From Deltaproteobacteria bacterium (GTDB lineage: Bacteria; Desulfobacterota; Desulfobacteria; Desulfobacterales; SURF-15), in contig JAFDFZ010000043.1 in NCBI GenBank assembly GCA_019309565.1, forward strand, positions 1-35,762: a stretch of DNA of 35,762 nt. The letters are read 5' to 3'. Made by a program: the position numbers and the translations under genes. This document shows, in pieces, positions 16,760-24,941 of the stretch. Each line of letters begins with the position of its first letter. The first letter of the stretch is position 1. The notes below the pieces were generated by a model. That model searched no databases. It saw only the letters and a program-made list of their open reading frames with translations, and had not been told where the DNA came from.

Positions 16760-18049
16760 TTAAGGTGACTTGCGATGGACATTAAACGGCATCGGCATAT
16801 CGCTTTTTTTCGCCCCTTCTAGAAACGCCACGAGATCTTCCGTTGGCGTTTTCTTGTGATGATGGCAGGCGTTGCACGCATTAGGCTGCTTGTCCATCCC
16901 CCCAGCCTTCAGGGTAGCCTGCGGGAACATGAATCTAAAGGTGTGGCTGTGAGCATCTCCGGCCTCACCAATGCTTGCCACCCTGGGCATGTGGCAGCGC
17001 ACACAACTGCCAAAGGTATGAATCCGGTGTGCCGATCGGTACTGGAGCGTGGTGTGGCAGCTCTTGCAAAGCTTGTCTTCAAACAATCGGGTTTTCGAAC
17101 GAATTACTACCAGAGGGTTGGGCACCTCTCCCGTTGCCTCAAGGGCACTTTTGCTCCTGTGGACATCGTGGCAGGTTATGCACGTTACCCCCACCTTTGC
17201 ATGTTCGCTTTTCTTCCAGTCCAGGTACTGCTGGTTGCTGTGTCTGGATTCCCCGCTCAGCCAAAAATAATCCGGTTTCGTGGCAGGGGTGAATTCATCG
17301 AAATACAATCTGATGTTACCGATTCCCTTGTGAATCTGGTATTTCATCGGGTATGCGTATTTGCCCTCCTTGTCCCGGCCTCCTGTGTGACAGGAACCGC
17401 ATATCTGGGCTGCCAGCGCCGGGGTTAATCGGGATGCCTGGATGATAGTGGGGATCTCATAGCCCGGTAATGCTTCAACATGGTTGCTGCCGGGACCGTG
17501 GCATGCTTCACAGGCGATTCCCATCTCAACGAATGTCTTTTTTTCCGGGTCCACACCGGTGGCATGGCAGCCGGCACACTCCTTGAACCAGTCTCTTTGG
17601 TTCGGATTGTCCGGAAAGTACGCCTTCCACTTTCCGTCAAAAACATTGTACTGGGCTGGAAGCACGATGAGATCCTTACCTTTCCTTTTCAGATATTGCT
17701 GCTTCCACTGGCTGCCCAAAACATAATCCACATCTTCTTTGCCGAACGTTCTCACCTTGCTGGGAGTTACAAAATCGCCGATATTTGCAAGGGGCTCGAG
17801 CCTGACATCCCGCATCATCCTTGAATGCAGTGATGTGCGCCACTCCAGGTAGGTTCGTTCGTGACACTTTTTGCAGGTCTGCGAGCCCACAAAAGTGGCG
17901 CCTGTTCTATCTTTGAATTTTCCCTCGAGCTGGGTTACTTTCAGACCCTGCTCCGCTTGCTTCAAGGCAATGGTTGTCCCAATAACCACCGCAAGCGCCA
18001 GTGCAAAAATCCCTCCAATGATCAACGGTACCCTGGGAATTTTTTTCAT
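16760..18049 (-). CDS. octahaem c-type cytochrome with N-terminal anchor
   Basis: The 429-residue product has an N-terminal hydrophobic segment (about residues 8-28) that may be a signal anchor and eight haem sites: CKKCH, CAGCH, CEACH, CGSCH, CITCH, CKSCH, CVRCH and CNACH. It is a paralogue of the octahaem lipoprotein at 13205: both share TFVGS/TYVGS before haem 1, CEACHGP, GSCVRCHMPR-type blocks and the final CNACHHHK-TPTEDLVAFLEGAKK. Unlike that copy it has no lipobox. It follows the TorD-like gene by 150 bases with no recognisable promoter. It is likely the electron mediator between the NrfD module and the Mo enzyme or another periplasmic partner. Substrate reduction by the cytochrome itself cannot be excluded. 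Confidence 0.83.
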   Translation of the reverse strand: MKKIPRVPLIIGGIFALALAVVIGTTIALKQAEQGLKVTQLEGKFKDRTGATFVGSQTCKKCHERTYLEWRTSLHSRMMRDVRLEPLANIGDFVTPSKVRTFGKEDVDYVLGSQWKQQYLKRKGKDLIVLPAQYNVFDGKWKAYFPDNPNQRDWFKECAGCHATGVDPEKKTFVEMGIACEACHGPGSNHVEALPGYEIPTIIQASRLTPALAAQICGSCHTGGRDKEGKYAYPMKYQIHKGIGNIRLYFDEFTPATKPDYFWLSGESRHSNQQYLDWKKSEHAKVGVTCITCHDVHRSKSALEATGEVPNPLVVIRSKTRLFEDKLCKSCHTTLQYRSAHRIHTFGSCVRCHMPRVASIGEAGDAHSHTFRFMFPQATLKAGGMDKQPNACNACHHHKKTPTEDLVAFLEGAKKSDMPMPFNVHRKSP

Positions 18050-18199
18050 TTTATGTTCCAGAATATTGGCAGAGCTCCTTCAAACCATTGTTGGATTGTT
18101 TAAGTTAGTTCGTTTCGGGTCCGATATTCCAGCGGACAACGCGCCTGTGTTCTGATCTGACCCCATATACGTTCCCGCTGCCATGAGGTAAAAAAACTG

Positions 18200-18865
18200 T
18201 TATGTTAGATGATCCGCATACCGGTTGACTTCCTGTTTCTCAAATTCTATGAACTTTCGGGTAAATGCGGCCAGCTCCCTGTAAAACGGCAATTGCGCTT
18301 CATCCATGACCTTTTCGCAAAAGGGCGGTATCCATTGTGAGAGGTGGTCTTCGATAAATTTCTTTTCGATTTTGCGGCAAAATACAGCGCCTTCTCGATC
18401 CGATTCTTCCCATGCCTGCTCTTCTCGCAGAGTCAACTGTTGCATGAATTCAAGTTCGACGCTGATGTGATCCGGAAGTCCCTTGTACTCCGGCTGATAA
18501 TGAAGCCCCGTTGACTCTATAAATTTTTTTACCTCAACCGTGGACTCCCCCCAGAGCTGGCCCCATTTGCCATCCTCTCTTTGATGGTGCACCGATTCGT
18601 GAGGGGAGACATGTTTTCCAGGGCCCAGAAACAGTTTAGCGTACTCCACTGCAAGATCCTCCAGCAGTTGCGCCTCAGGCTTATCGAAAAACCCTTTTTC
18701 CAGGCGGATGCCCGAATCAGACAGGACCCCCAGAAACTGGGGATCTTTAATCTGATTCAAAAGGTCCGAAGTCACTTCTTGCCGGTAGATCATGGCCAAC
18801 AGACCGTAGAGGATGCTTCGCTGTTTAGCGATGGTGGATCGTTCAATTTTCTCAAGCGTACTCAT
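18200..18865 (-). CDS. TorD/DmsD-family chaperone for the molybdoenzyme
   Basis: The 221-residue, all-helical product has the family motif with LFLGPGKHVSPHESV (about residues 78-92), where the PHESV block marks TorD-like chaperones. These proteins bind the twin-arginine signal of a molybdoenzyme and hold it until the cofactor is inserted. The gene follows the Mo catalytic subunit by 19 bases and its ATG has GGGGAGGG upstream. The partner should be the Tat-exported protein encoded at 18884-21412. Confidence 0.88.
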   Translation of the reverse strand: MSTLEKIERSTIAKQRSILYGLLAMIYRQEVTSDLLNQIKDPQFLGVLSDSGIRLEKGFFDKPEAQLLEDLAVEYAKLFLGPGKHVSPHESVHHQREDGKWGQLWGESTVEVKKFIESTGLHYQPEYKGLPDHISVELEFMQQLTLREEQAWEESDREGAVFCRKIEKKFIEDHLSQWIPPFCEKVMDEAQLPFYRELAAFTRKFIEFEKQEVNRYADHLT

Positions 18866-18883
18866 GCAACCCTCCCCTTCAAA

Positions 18884-21412
18884 CTATGCTCTGCTCACCT
18901 GAACCACGGTATCCATCCACCGCTGCTGGCCATTAATCGGATCCGGTTTGTTTGGAATGATCCAGTTCGGATGAACGCCATATGTATTCCAGGGTTTCAA
19001 TTTCAGATCCGGGTCATTATCTCCGGCCATGGGCGCTTTCTTACCGGAAGCATATCTTCCATACTCCCAGTGACCCAGGTGGTGGGAGATGGCTATCACT
19101 CCGGGGACGATCGCCTCTGTCACGTTGGCTGTTGTTGTAATTTCACCCACCTCCGATTTTACCTTGATCTTGTTACCGGTTTTAATTCCAAGAGGTTTGG
19201 CTGTTTGGGGATTTATCATAGCCGGGTTGTTATGATAAATCTCGGTAAGCCATTTGCAGTTGGCAGAGCGCGAGTGTATATGTACCGGAACCTTGTAGGT
19301 GGTAAGTATCAGGTCCTTGGGCCCCATCTTCTCGTGTTCGGGGATTGGCATATAGCTCGGAAGGGCGGGAAATCTCTTAAGCTCCAGCAATTCGGAGTAG
19401 ATCTCAAAATAGCCGGATTTGTTGAGCTTATCTGGCTTGAAGCCTTTATACACCTTATCGCCGATCTTCTGCCCCACGTACCCTTTGTATGCGTTCTTTG
19501 TCAAGGTGTATCCCTTTTCCTTTGCTTCGGCTTCGGTTTTGGCCGCAGACTTTTTCCAGTTCCAGTAAACGCCCGTAGTTTCATCGAAGATAACGCCTTG
19601 CTTTTGAAGATTCTTTCCACTAACTTCCTTCTTGTACATATAGTATTTGGGCTTTGCCTTTGGATCGTGCCACACACCGTGTTTTTTCATGTACTCAAAT
19701 CCTCCGGCTTCCTTTACACCAGGGGTCATTTCACAGGAAAGTTTCACAAACTCCTCCGCTGATTTGAACCCGAACGGAAATCCGAGCCGTTTGCCCAATT
19801 CGATTACCACATCCTTGAAATCGCGGCTTTCGCCCAAGGGTTTTACAAAGGGTTGGCGAATGTAATATTCCGGGACCTGAGTCGGTGAGGCATGATCTTC
19901 CCAGTCCCACCATTCAAGATAGGACGGATTTGGCAGAATCAAGTCGGCCAACGCCGCTGACTCGTCATAATAAGCATTAACACAGACCAGATAGGGAATG
20001 ATGCTTTCATCCTTGAGGATATCGATGTTTTCCTGGCACTCGCCGTTGGCATACACCGGGGTGTAGCAGTACCACATGTATATTTCCGGTCTGCCAGCCT
20101 TTCCTTCCTTGATCATCTTGAGAATTTGATGATTGGCATGATGTGTCGGGTAGGCGGCGTCTCCTTTGAATCCGTCCAGGATTTTAAGCTTTTTGGCCTT
20201 GGGCCCCTTGGGTCCCTTGGGATACTTCCACTTGGCTCCCACGGCTCGACACCGGCCGCCGGGGTTGTCGATGTTTCCGGTGATGGCCGCCAGCATCTGG
20301 ATGGCCCGTTCAGTATCATTGCCGTTGTAATGGGCCACAGCACCTCGATAACTGATCACACAGGCCGGTTTTGCCCTTGCAAACTCAAGAGCGAGGGCTT
20401 TGATCTTTGCTGCCGGCGCTCCGCTGATTTTCTCAGCCCACTGGGCAGTGTATTTGTTCAGATGCGCTTTTAAGGCCGCGACTTTTTCTTCCGTTGTGGA
20501 GTTCTGGTTTTTGGTTGCCTTGATAAATTTGAAGAAATCCTTGTCGTAAAGCCCTGCTTCCATGATTTCACGGCACATAGCAAGCGCTACTGCGCCATCT
20601 GTACCGGGCTTTACCGGCACCCATTCGGTGGATTTTGCAGCAGTATGGGACAACCTCACATCGAAGGTGACCATCTTCACCCCTCGTTCCACCATGGCCG
20701 ATACCAGCCGCTGGGAGGTGGGAATGTGATTGGTATGGCTTTCCAGAACGCCGCTTCCGAAATTGAGCACATATTTGGTATTGTCAAAGTCCCAGTTGTC
20801 GTAATGCTTGCCCCAGGTAAGTTCCTGTGCCGTCCACTTGCCACCTTCGCAGATAGACGTGTGATTGCCTATCGTTCCTGTACCATAGGCACTAAGAAAC
20901 ATCTTGACGATCTTGCTGGAAGATGCTTTCATGCGGCCGTAATGAAACATGAACTTTTCCGGATGACCCTCATCGCGAAGTTTTTTCAACCGATCGGTCA
21001 GCTCATTAAGTGCCTCATCCCAGCTTATGCGTTTCCATTTGCCTTCCCCGCGCTTGCCCACCCGCTTCATGGGATACAACACGCGGTCTGGATCATAGAG
21101 CTGGTTGATGCCTGCTGCTCCTTTGGCGCAGATCTTTCCCAACCCGCGAATGGAATCCGGTTGCCCCTCAAGCTTAACCAGCCTGCCGTCTTCCACAAAA
21201 CCGATCAAGGCATCTCGCGTTACACAACTCCAGCAGGCCGATGGGATCATCTGTCTCTCTGCACCGGTTTTGGGTGAAAAATCCTTTCCGCCTGCAGACA
21301 GGTTGATGGTTCCCGCCAGAGCCCGGGATCGCATTGCCTTTCCGGTTGCCAGAACCGCTGCACTGGCAACACCCAGCCGGATAAGGTCTCGGCGATTGAT
21401 ATCTCGTTTCAT
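18884..21412 (-). CDS. Tat-exported molybdopterin oxidoreductase, catalytic subunit
   Basis: The 842-residue product belongs to the DMSO reductase superfamily. It begins with a twin-arginine signal (NRRDLIRLG), then the FeS region with Cys60, Cys63, Asp67 and Cys95: the third of the four usual Cys ligands is Asp. Cys188 in HTSICEGG is the probable Mo ligand, as in thiosulfate/polysulfide/tetrathionate-type enzymes. The C-terminal molydop-binding domain is visible as DLILTTYKVPVH, NPQTAKPLGIKTGNKIKV and the final SHHLGHWEYGRY. Strong GGAGGAG precedes the start. Upstream lie its FeS partner and a 12-haem cytochrome; downstream its TorD chaperone. The substrate cannot be read from sequence; sulfur oxyanions or an alternative-complex-like quinone role are both possible. 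Confidence 0.87.
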   Translation of the reverse strand: MKRDINRRDLIRLGVASAAVLATGKAMRSRALAGTINLSAGGKDFSPKTGAERQMIPSACWSCVTRDALIGFVEDGRLVKLEGQPDSIRGLGKICAKGAAGINQLYDPDRVLYPMKRVGKRGEGKWKRISWDEALNELTDRLKKLRDEGHPEKFMFHYGRMKASSSKIVKMFLSAYGTGTIGNHTSICEGGKWTAQELTWGKHYDNWDFDNTKYVLNFGSGVLESHTNHIPTSQRLVSAMVERGVKMVTFDVRLSHTAAKSTEWVPVKPGTDGAVALAMCREIMEAGLYDKDFFKFIKATKNQNSTTEEKVAALKAHLNKYTAQWAEKISGAPAAKIKALALEFARAKPACVISYRGAVAHYNGNDTERAIQMLAAITGNIDNPGGRCRAVGAKWKYPKGPKGPKAKKLKILDGFKGDAAYPTHHANHQILKMIKEGKAGRPEIYMWYCYTPVYANGECQENIDILKDESIIPYLVCVNAYYDESAALADLILPNPSYLEWWDWEDHASPTQVPEYYIRQPFVKPLGESRDFKDVVIELGKRLGFPFGFKSAEEFVKLSCEMTPGVKEAGGFEYMKKHGVWHDPKAKPKYYMYKKEVSGKNLQKQGVIFDETTGVYWNWKKSAAKTEAEAKEKGYTLTKNAYKGYVGQKIGDKVYKGFKPDKLNKSGYFEIYSELLELKRFPALPSYMPIPEHEKMGPKDLILTTYKVPVHIHSRSANCKWLTEIYHNNPAMINPQTAKPLGIKTGNKIKVKSEVGEITTTANVTEAIVPGVIAISHHLGHWEYGRYASGKKAPMAGDNDPDLKLKPWNTYGVHPNWIIPNKPDPINGQQRWMDTVVQVSRA

Positions 21413-21449
21413 TTCATCTCCTCCTTCAAAGCTTTTAAAATCGCATCAT

Positions 21450-21512
21450 GAATCAGCAGCAGCCGTAATCGTGCACTGCTTGAATGCACAATGGAGCCCC
21501 TGCTGATGATTC
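21450..21512. repeat. intercistronic nested hairpin before the Mo subunit gene
   Basis: GAATCAGCAGCAG (21450-21462) pairs with CTGCTGATGATTC (21500-21512) at 12 of 13 positions. Inside it GTGCA (21471-21475) pairs with TGCAC (21485-21489). The structure lies between the FeS and catalytic genes, where an mRNA processing or stability element could set subunit ratios. No T-run follows. Confidence 0.45.
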
Positions 21513-21565
21513 CCTGATGATTCATGGAACGATAAATTTTAATAAACACCACGGCTGTTAGTCAT

Positions 21566-22420
21566 TTATATAACTGTGTCTGCTATGGCTTCGTTTTCCT
21601 TAAACACCTTTTTGGAAACCACCATCTTTCCGAGCACTCCCTGCGGGTCGATATAAAAGCACATGGGAACCGTGTTTTCTTCCGGAAGCAGGGTTGTCTT
21701 CTCTCGGTTTTCCAAAAGTTTGAACTCCTTTGCCAGCTTTGCAACCTGGCTTGAGGAATCGTTTAGGTCACCAAAGAGCCTTGCCCGGCCCTGGCAGATG
21801 TTAACACAGGCTGGCATCACGCCCTTTTCGATCCGGTGCTGGCAAAACGTGCACTTGGTAATGCCGTTCTTGGTCTTGTCTTTACCTGCGATAAGGCTCT
21901 TATCCCAGCTTCTGGCTCCATAGGGACATTTGTCGATGCATTTGCCGCAACCAACACACAATTCATTATCCCAGAGGATCAACCCGTCTGGCCGCTTGTA
22001 GGTCGCGCCATAGCGGTACCGGATTTTCTTTCCTTCCGGTGTAACATACTTTTTCCGGCCCTTGGGATACTCCGGGCAGATTTTGACACAGGGTGGAATT
22101 TCGTCTTCTTTGTTTCCCTCGCAGTGATTACAGAGCCTGGGTAAAAAGAATTTTTTGCTTTTCGGATACTTTCCGATCACTTCCTGGTAGACGGCCGCAC
22201 GGAATGCCCCTAAGGGCACCTGAAATTCGGCCTTGCAGGCAACCGTACAGGCCCGACAGCCTATGCAGCGGCGCAAATCAACGATAAATGCCCACCGGGG
22301 TGCTTTGGCCCGGGCTGCTTTCGCATTGTCGGTGACAGCAAGATTTGCCGCCCCGCTTAAGGTAACCGCGCCTGCTCCCTTAAGGACCTGGCGTCTTGTG
22401 AGAGTTACCGATTTGAGCAT
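21566..22420 (-). CDS. Tat-exported four-cluster FeS subunit of the molybdoenzyme
   Basis: The 284-residue product has a twin-arginine signal (LTRRQVLKGAGAV) and four cysteine blocks: CIGCRACTVACK, CNHCEG with CVKICP, CVGCGKCIDKCP, and CTFC with CVNICQ. This is the electron-transfer subunit of PsrB/TtrB type. The last block ends in CQ rather than CP. An AAAAGGAGGT ribosome site precedes the ATG. It lies directly before the catalytic gene and should carry electrons to or from it in the periplasm. It is distinct from the FeS protein next to NrfD. Confidence 0.87.
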   Translation of the reverse strand: MLKSVTLTRRQVLKGAGAVTLSGAANLAVTDNAKAARAKAPRWAFIVDLRRCIGCRACTVACKAEFQVPLGAFRAAVYQEVIGKYPKSKKFFLPRLCNHCEGNKEDEIPPCVKICPEYPKGRKKYVTPEGKKIRYRYGATYKRPDGLILWDNELCVGCGKCIDKCPYGARSWDKSLIAGKDKTKNGITKCTFCQHRIEKGVMPACVNICQGRARLFGDLNDSSSQVAKLAKEFKLLENREKTTLLPEENTVPMCFYIDPQGVLGKMVVSKKVFKENEAIADTVI

Positions 22421-22464
22421 AACGACCTCCTTTTCATTTTCATTGGGTTTTTTGATAATGCTTG

Positions 22465-24078
22465 CTACTGATTTTCTTCAAGATAATCCAGCACGTCTTC
22501 ATAACGACTGATGGACGCATCCAGCACATACATGGCGTATTTCTTGTTGTGCACACCATTGCCGAACCGCACCATATTGAAGTTCTCCCTGCCCTCCTTG
22601 AGCATTCTGGTGGCTTCTTTAACCTTGGGCTCGGGCAGCGTAGCACTGGCCTCTTTCAGGGCCTGCAATGCCTCCTGTTCCACCTCTTTTACTTCCCTGA
22701 TGACATCGGCCAAATCTGCCTTCCAGTCGCTGAGCAGGTTTTCACGACCTTTATGACATTTCACGCAAGCCCTGGCAGATGCCCTAAGTACCTTCTCACC
22801 GCTTTCGGTTATCTTCATCTCCTGATGACAGGCCATGCAGTTGGCCCGTGCTTTGAGATGAAAACCGGGTGTTTGCGGCACATCCTTTCGCTTAAGCCCG
22901 GCGGCCAGCAGGCGTTGTAAGCGGTGAGGTTCCGGATGACAGGCCGTGCAACTGTCCCGAATAAACTGGTCGTGAAAAATTTTCTCTTCAGCAGATTGCG
23001 CGCTTTCTGCTTTTACAACCACAGGCTGAATCCAGTCGGCCTTCTTGTGTCTGATTAGCTGGTGGCAGTCGAAGCACCTGGCTGTCTTGACGGTTACGTG
23101 TTTTTCGTGCATCAGCTTTTTGTTCCCTGCCTCTTTGAGTGCTTTGGTCTGGTCATGGCAGCCTCGGCAGTTTTGTTTTTTTATGGAACCTGCTCCCAAT
23201 ACCACTGCAGTCTTAAGGACCCCGTTTTCAAAATAAGCCTCATAAGCGGCCCGACCTGAAGCCTGGATTAGATCATAATGGCAGCTTCCACAGGATACCC
23301 CGGATTCTTTGAGCATCTTGTGGGTTATGGGCTGCTCTCCTGAGGTCTGGATCGGTTTTTCCGGCAGTGTGTGGCAGAGCTCGCATCTGCCTCTTTCTTC
23401 GTTGAATTTGACATTTGTGAAATGGCACAGGTGACAGGAGGCTTTTGAAACTTCAAATTTTCTCTGATCTGTTTCGTGTTGATGACAGGAGGTGCAGTTG
23501 ATCTTCTGGCCTTCGATCTGATTTTTTTTCTCAAAATGCGGCTTGTGCACGAAGGTCACCTTTTCCGTAAACGCTATTTTTTTGGTCTTAAACGTGTCTT
23601 TCGGGTTTCCGTGACAGTTGGCGGTCATGCAACTTGCATCGATCACCCTGGGTCGTGTTCCTATTACCTCCCCGCCAAGTTTGACATATGAGAACCGTTC
23701 CGGGGGGGTTTTGGGAATGTGGACTGCTTGGGTGTTCCGGGGAAGAGATGTGTGGTTTGGAATAGACTCTTTTTGAGGTGGATAATGGCATTCCACACAA
23801 CCAAACTTGTTGTGTTTATCCTTTTTCCAGAGCTCATATCCCTTTTTGATAACCTTCGGATAGGTGAGCACGTGGCAATATCCGCAAAAGAACTGGGGTT
23901 GTGGAATATCCGGTGGCGGAAGCTCCATCTGGATCTGTTTTACTGTCTCGGCAGCCAATGCGCCGTTTAAGGTAGACACGCCGGTTGACATCGCCAGAGT
24001 GGCAACCAGCACAATTGCTAAAACTCCTAATACCTTCGAGTAGTTAGTTTCCCGGTACATCATTGGAATCTTCATCAT
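22465..24078 (-). CDS. 12-haem c-type cytochrome with helical C-terminal domain
   Basis: The 537-residue product has an N-terminal signal (VLGVLAIVLVATLAM) and eleven CXXCH sites (CGYCH, CVECH, CTSCH, CHLCH, CELCH, CGSCH, CRGCH, CFDCH, CTACH, CMACH, CVKCH) plus CMTANCH, a C-x4-CH site, giving twelve likely haems. The last 90 or so residues are a haem-free helical domain ending VHNKKYAMYVLDASI, similar in style to the C-terminal helices of other multihaem reductases (VHNP-type motif). Its start overlaps the receiver gene by 35 bases. As the first cytochrome of the operon and neighbour of the FeS and Mo subunits it is probably their direct electron partner. Confidence 0.85.
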   Translation of the reverse strand: MMKIPMMYRETNYSKVLGVLAIVLVATLAMSTGVSTLNGALAAETVKQIQMELPPPDIPQPQFFCGYCHVLTYPKVIKKGYELWKKDKHNKFGCVECHYPPQKESIPNHTSLPRNTQAVHIPKTPPERFSYVKLGGEVIGTRPRVIDASCMTANCHGNPKDTFKTKKIAFTEKVTFVHKPHFEKKNQIEGQKINCTSCHQHETDQRKFEVSKASCHLCHFTNVKFNEERGRCELCHTLPEKPIQTSGEQPITHKMLKESGVSCGSCHYDLIQASGRAAYEAYFENGVLKTAVVLGAGSIKKQNCRGCHDQTKALKEAGNKKLMHEKHVTVKTARCFDCHQLIRHKKADWIQPVVVKAESAQSAEEKIFHDQFIRDSCTACHPEPHRLQRLLAAGLKRKDVPQTPGFHLKARANCMACHQEMKITESGEKVLRASARACVKCHKGRENLLSDWKADLADVIREVKEVEQEALQALKEASATLPEPKVKEATRMLKEGRENFNMVRFGNGVHNKKYAMYVLDASISRYEDVLDYLEENQ

Positions 24079-24430
24079 CTTGATAAATGCTCCTTACCCA
24101 GTAATAAAGCTCATCAGGGTCGATGGGTCTGTTAAGGCAGGCGTAAACATGATAGCAAATGGCATCTCTTAGTTCCGGGTGGAATCGATACCTGGATATG
24201 CAGAAAAAACAGATGCCCGGATAACTTATGGCCATGGTTCTGATATCCCTGTTCGTAACCGGCACGGTGTCCACGTCCATAAAAACTGCCAGGCAGTCTT
24301 CTGTGTTCAAGTGGTTCTCCAGCTCTTTAAGGGATCGAGCTGGCAATGCCGGGTATTTTTCATCCTCCAACATCCTGCACAGCTCCTGGCATTGCGTCAT
24401 ATCCGCATCCAAAACGACAATTTTTTTCAT
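24044..24430 (-). CDS. receiver-domain protein lacking the conserved lysine
   Basis: The 128-residue product has a receiver fold: KKIVVLDADM at the N-terminus, a phospho-acceptor candidate in VFMDVD (about residue 53), a Ser in CISRY where Thr/Ser is usual, but NRP where receivers have KP, so the key lysine is absent. It may be a non-phosphorylated or altered receiver. I chose the ATG at 24430 (12 codons inside the longer frame), which begins MKKIVVLD as receivers do and follows an AAGGAAG. It is the first gene of the respiratory operon and overlaps the 12-haem gene. A link to the histidine kinase at the other end of the operon is possible but not shown. Confidence 0.72.
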   Translation of the reverse strand: MKKIVVLDADMTQCQELCRMLEDEKYPALPARSLKELENHLNTEDCLAVFMDVDTVPVTNRDIRTMAISYPGICFFCISRYRFHPELRDAICYHVYACLNRPIDPDELYYWVRSIYQDDEDSNDVPGN

Positions 24431-24540
24431 CTGGTTTCTCTGGGTCTTCCTTCGCCAAAAGACCACTGAGTTGCTTGAACAAACTGAGTTTTTTGAACAA
24501 AAGGTACAAGATATCAGGATTTGTATTCCAAAAGGGACCC

Positions 24541-24563
24541 ATTATAGATGACACATTGTGGCA
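24541..24563 (-). promoter_or_regulatory. palindromic operator with TATAAT element before the respiratory operon
   Basis: The 15-mer at 24549-24563 matches the shared palindrome at 14 of 15 positions (TGACACATTGTGGCA on the plus strand). On the minus strand it is followed, after two bases, by a perfect TATAAT (24546-24541), the same spacing as at 3617 and 32429. The -35 position reads GTTATT, which is poor, so a sigma70 promoter here would be weak or need help. The operator overlaps the -12 element of the sigma54 promoter. Confidence 0.6.
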
Positions 24564-24575
24564 AATAACATGCCA
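24561..24575 (-). promoter_or_regulatory. sigma54 -24/-12 promoter of the respiratory operon
   Basis: The minus strand reads TGGCATGTTATTTGC, which fits the sigma54 consensus TGGCAC-N5-TTGC with exactly ten bases between GG and GC. Transcription would start near 24550 and run into the receiver gene and the operon. A sigma54 activator gene lies just upstream, and palindromic sites lie 165-265 bases upstream, as expected for enhancer binding. Confidence 0.65.
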
Positions 24576-24740
24576 CCCTCGCCTAAATCAGCTTCATGCA
24601 AGGGAAAATAGGAATCGTGTGTATCCTAAATGCCTAAAACCATAAGGAAAAATAGTTTTTCAATTAATTTACATACCGACGATAAAATCAAGACCATAAC
24701 CGAATCATGAAAAGGAAGGTCACGGAGAATTCGGCGTATC

Positions 24741-24824
24741 TGTCCATATATCGAGACACAAAAACACCGTTAATTTTAAAATAATAACAATTTAAGGCAG
24801 ATGCATCTGTCCATATTTTGGACA
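24741..24824. promoter_or_regulatory. paired TGTCC/GGACA palindromes, candidate sigma54 enhancer sites
   Basis: A clean palindrome TGTCCA-TATTT-TGGACA lies at 24808-24824. A weaker copy, TGTCCATATATCGAGACA, lies at 24741-24758 and shares the first nine bases. Two related sites 67 bases apart upstream of a sigma54 promoter and next to an activator gene are the typical layout of enhancer sites. The rest of the 24431-24941 gap is AT-rich and I see no gene in it. Confidence 0.55.
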
Positions 24825-24941
24825 CTTTCTATTTGATTAACCAGACATGCGGCTTAGAAATGAGGGTGGCAGGCTGGTGGTGAGAAAAATCTACTTCTGG
24901 CTGACGGCTGGCGAGAGAGAGTTTAAGTCCACTATGAGGTT

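Noticed and set aside
15884..16768. 294-codon plus-strand ORF
   Set aside because: Antisense to the four-cluster FeS gene; the Cys spacing on the minus strand is decisive.
16760..18049. octahaem sulfite reductase (MccA)
   Set aside because: MccA has a characteristic CX15CH-type haem site; all eight sites here are ordinary CXXCH.
18581..19762. 393-codon plus-strand ORF
   Set aside because: It lies antisense to the TorD-like and Mo catalytic genes, whose motifs and ribosome sites are clear; its product has no recognisable feature.
24549..24563. shared palindrome as a Rex, HcpR or CRP-type site
   Set aside because: Half-sites read TGTGGCA with a one-base centre, unlike TTGTGA-N6-TCACAA or TGTGA-N6-TCACA.
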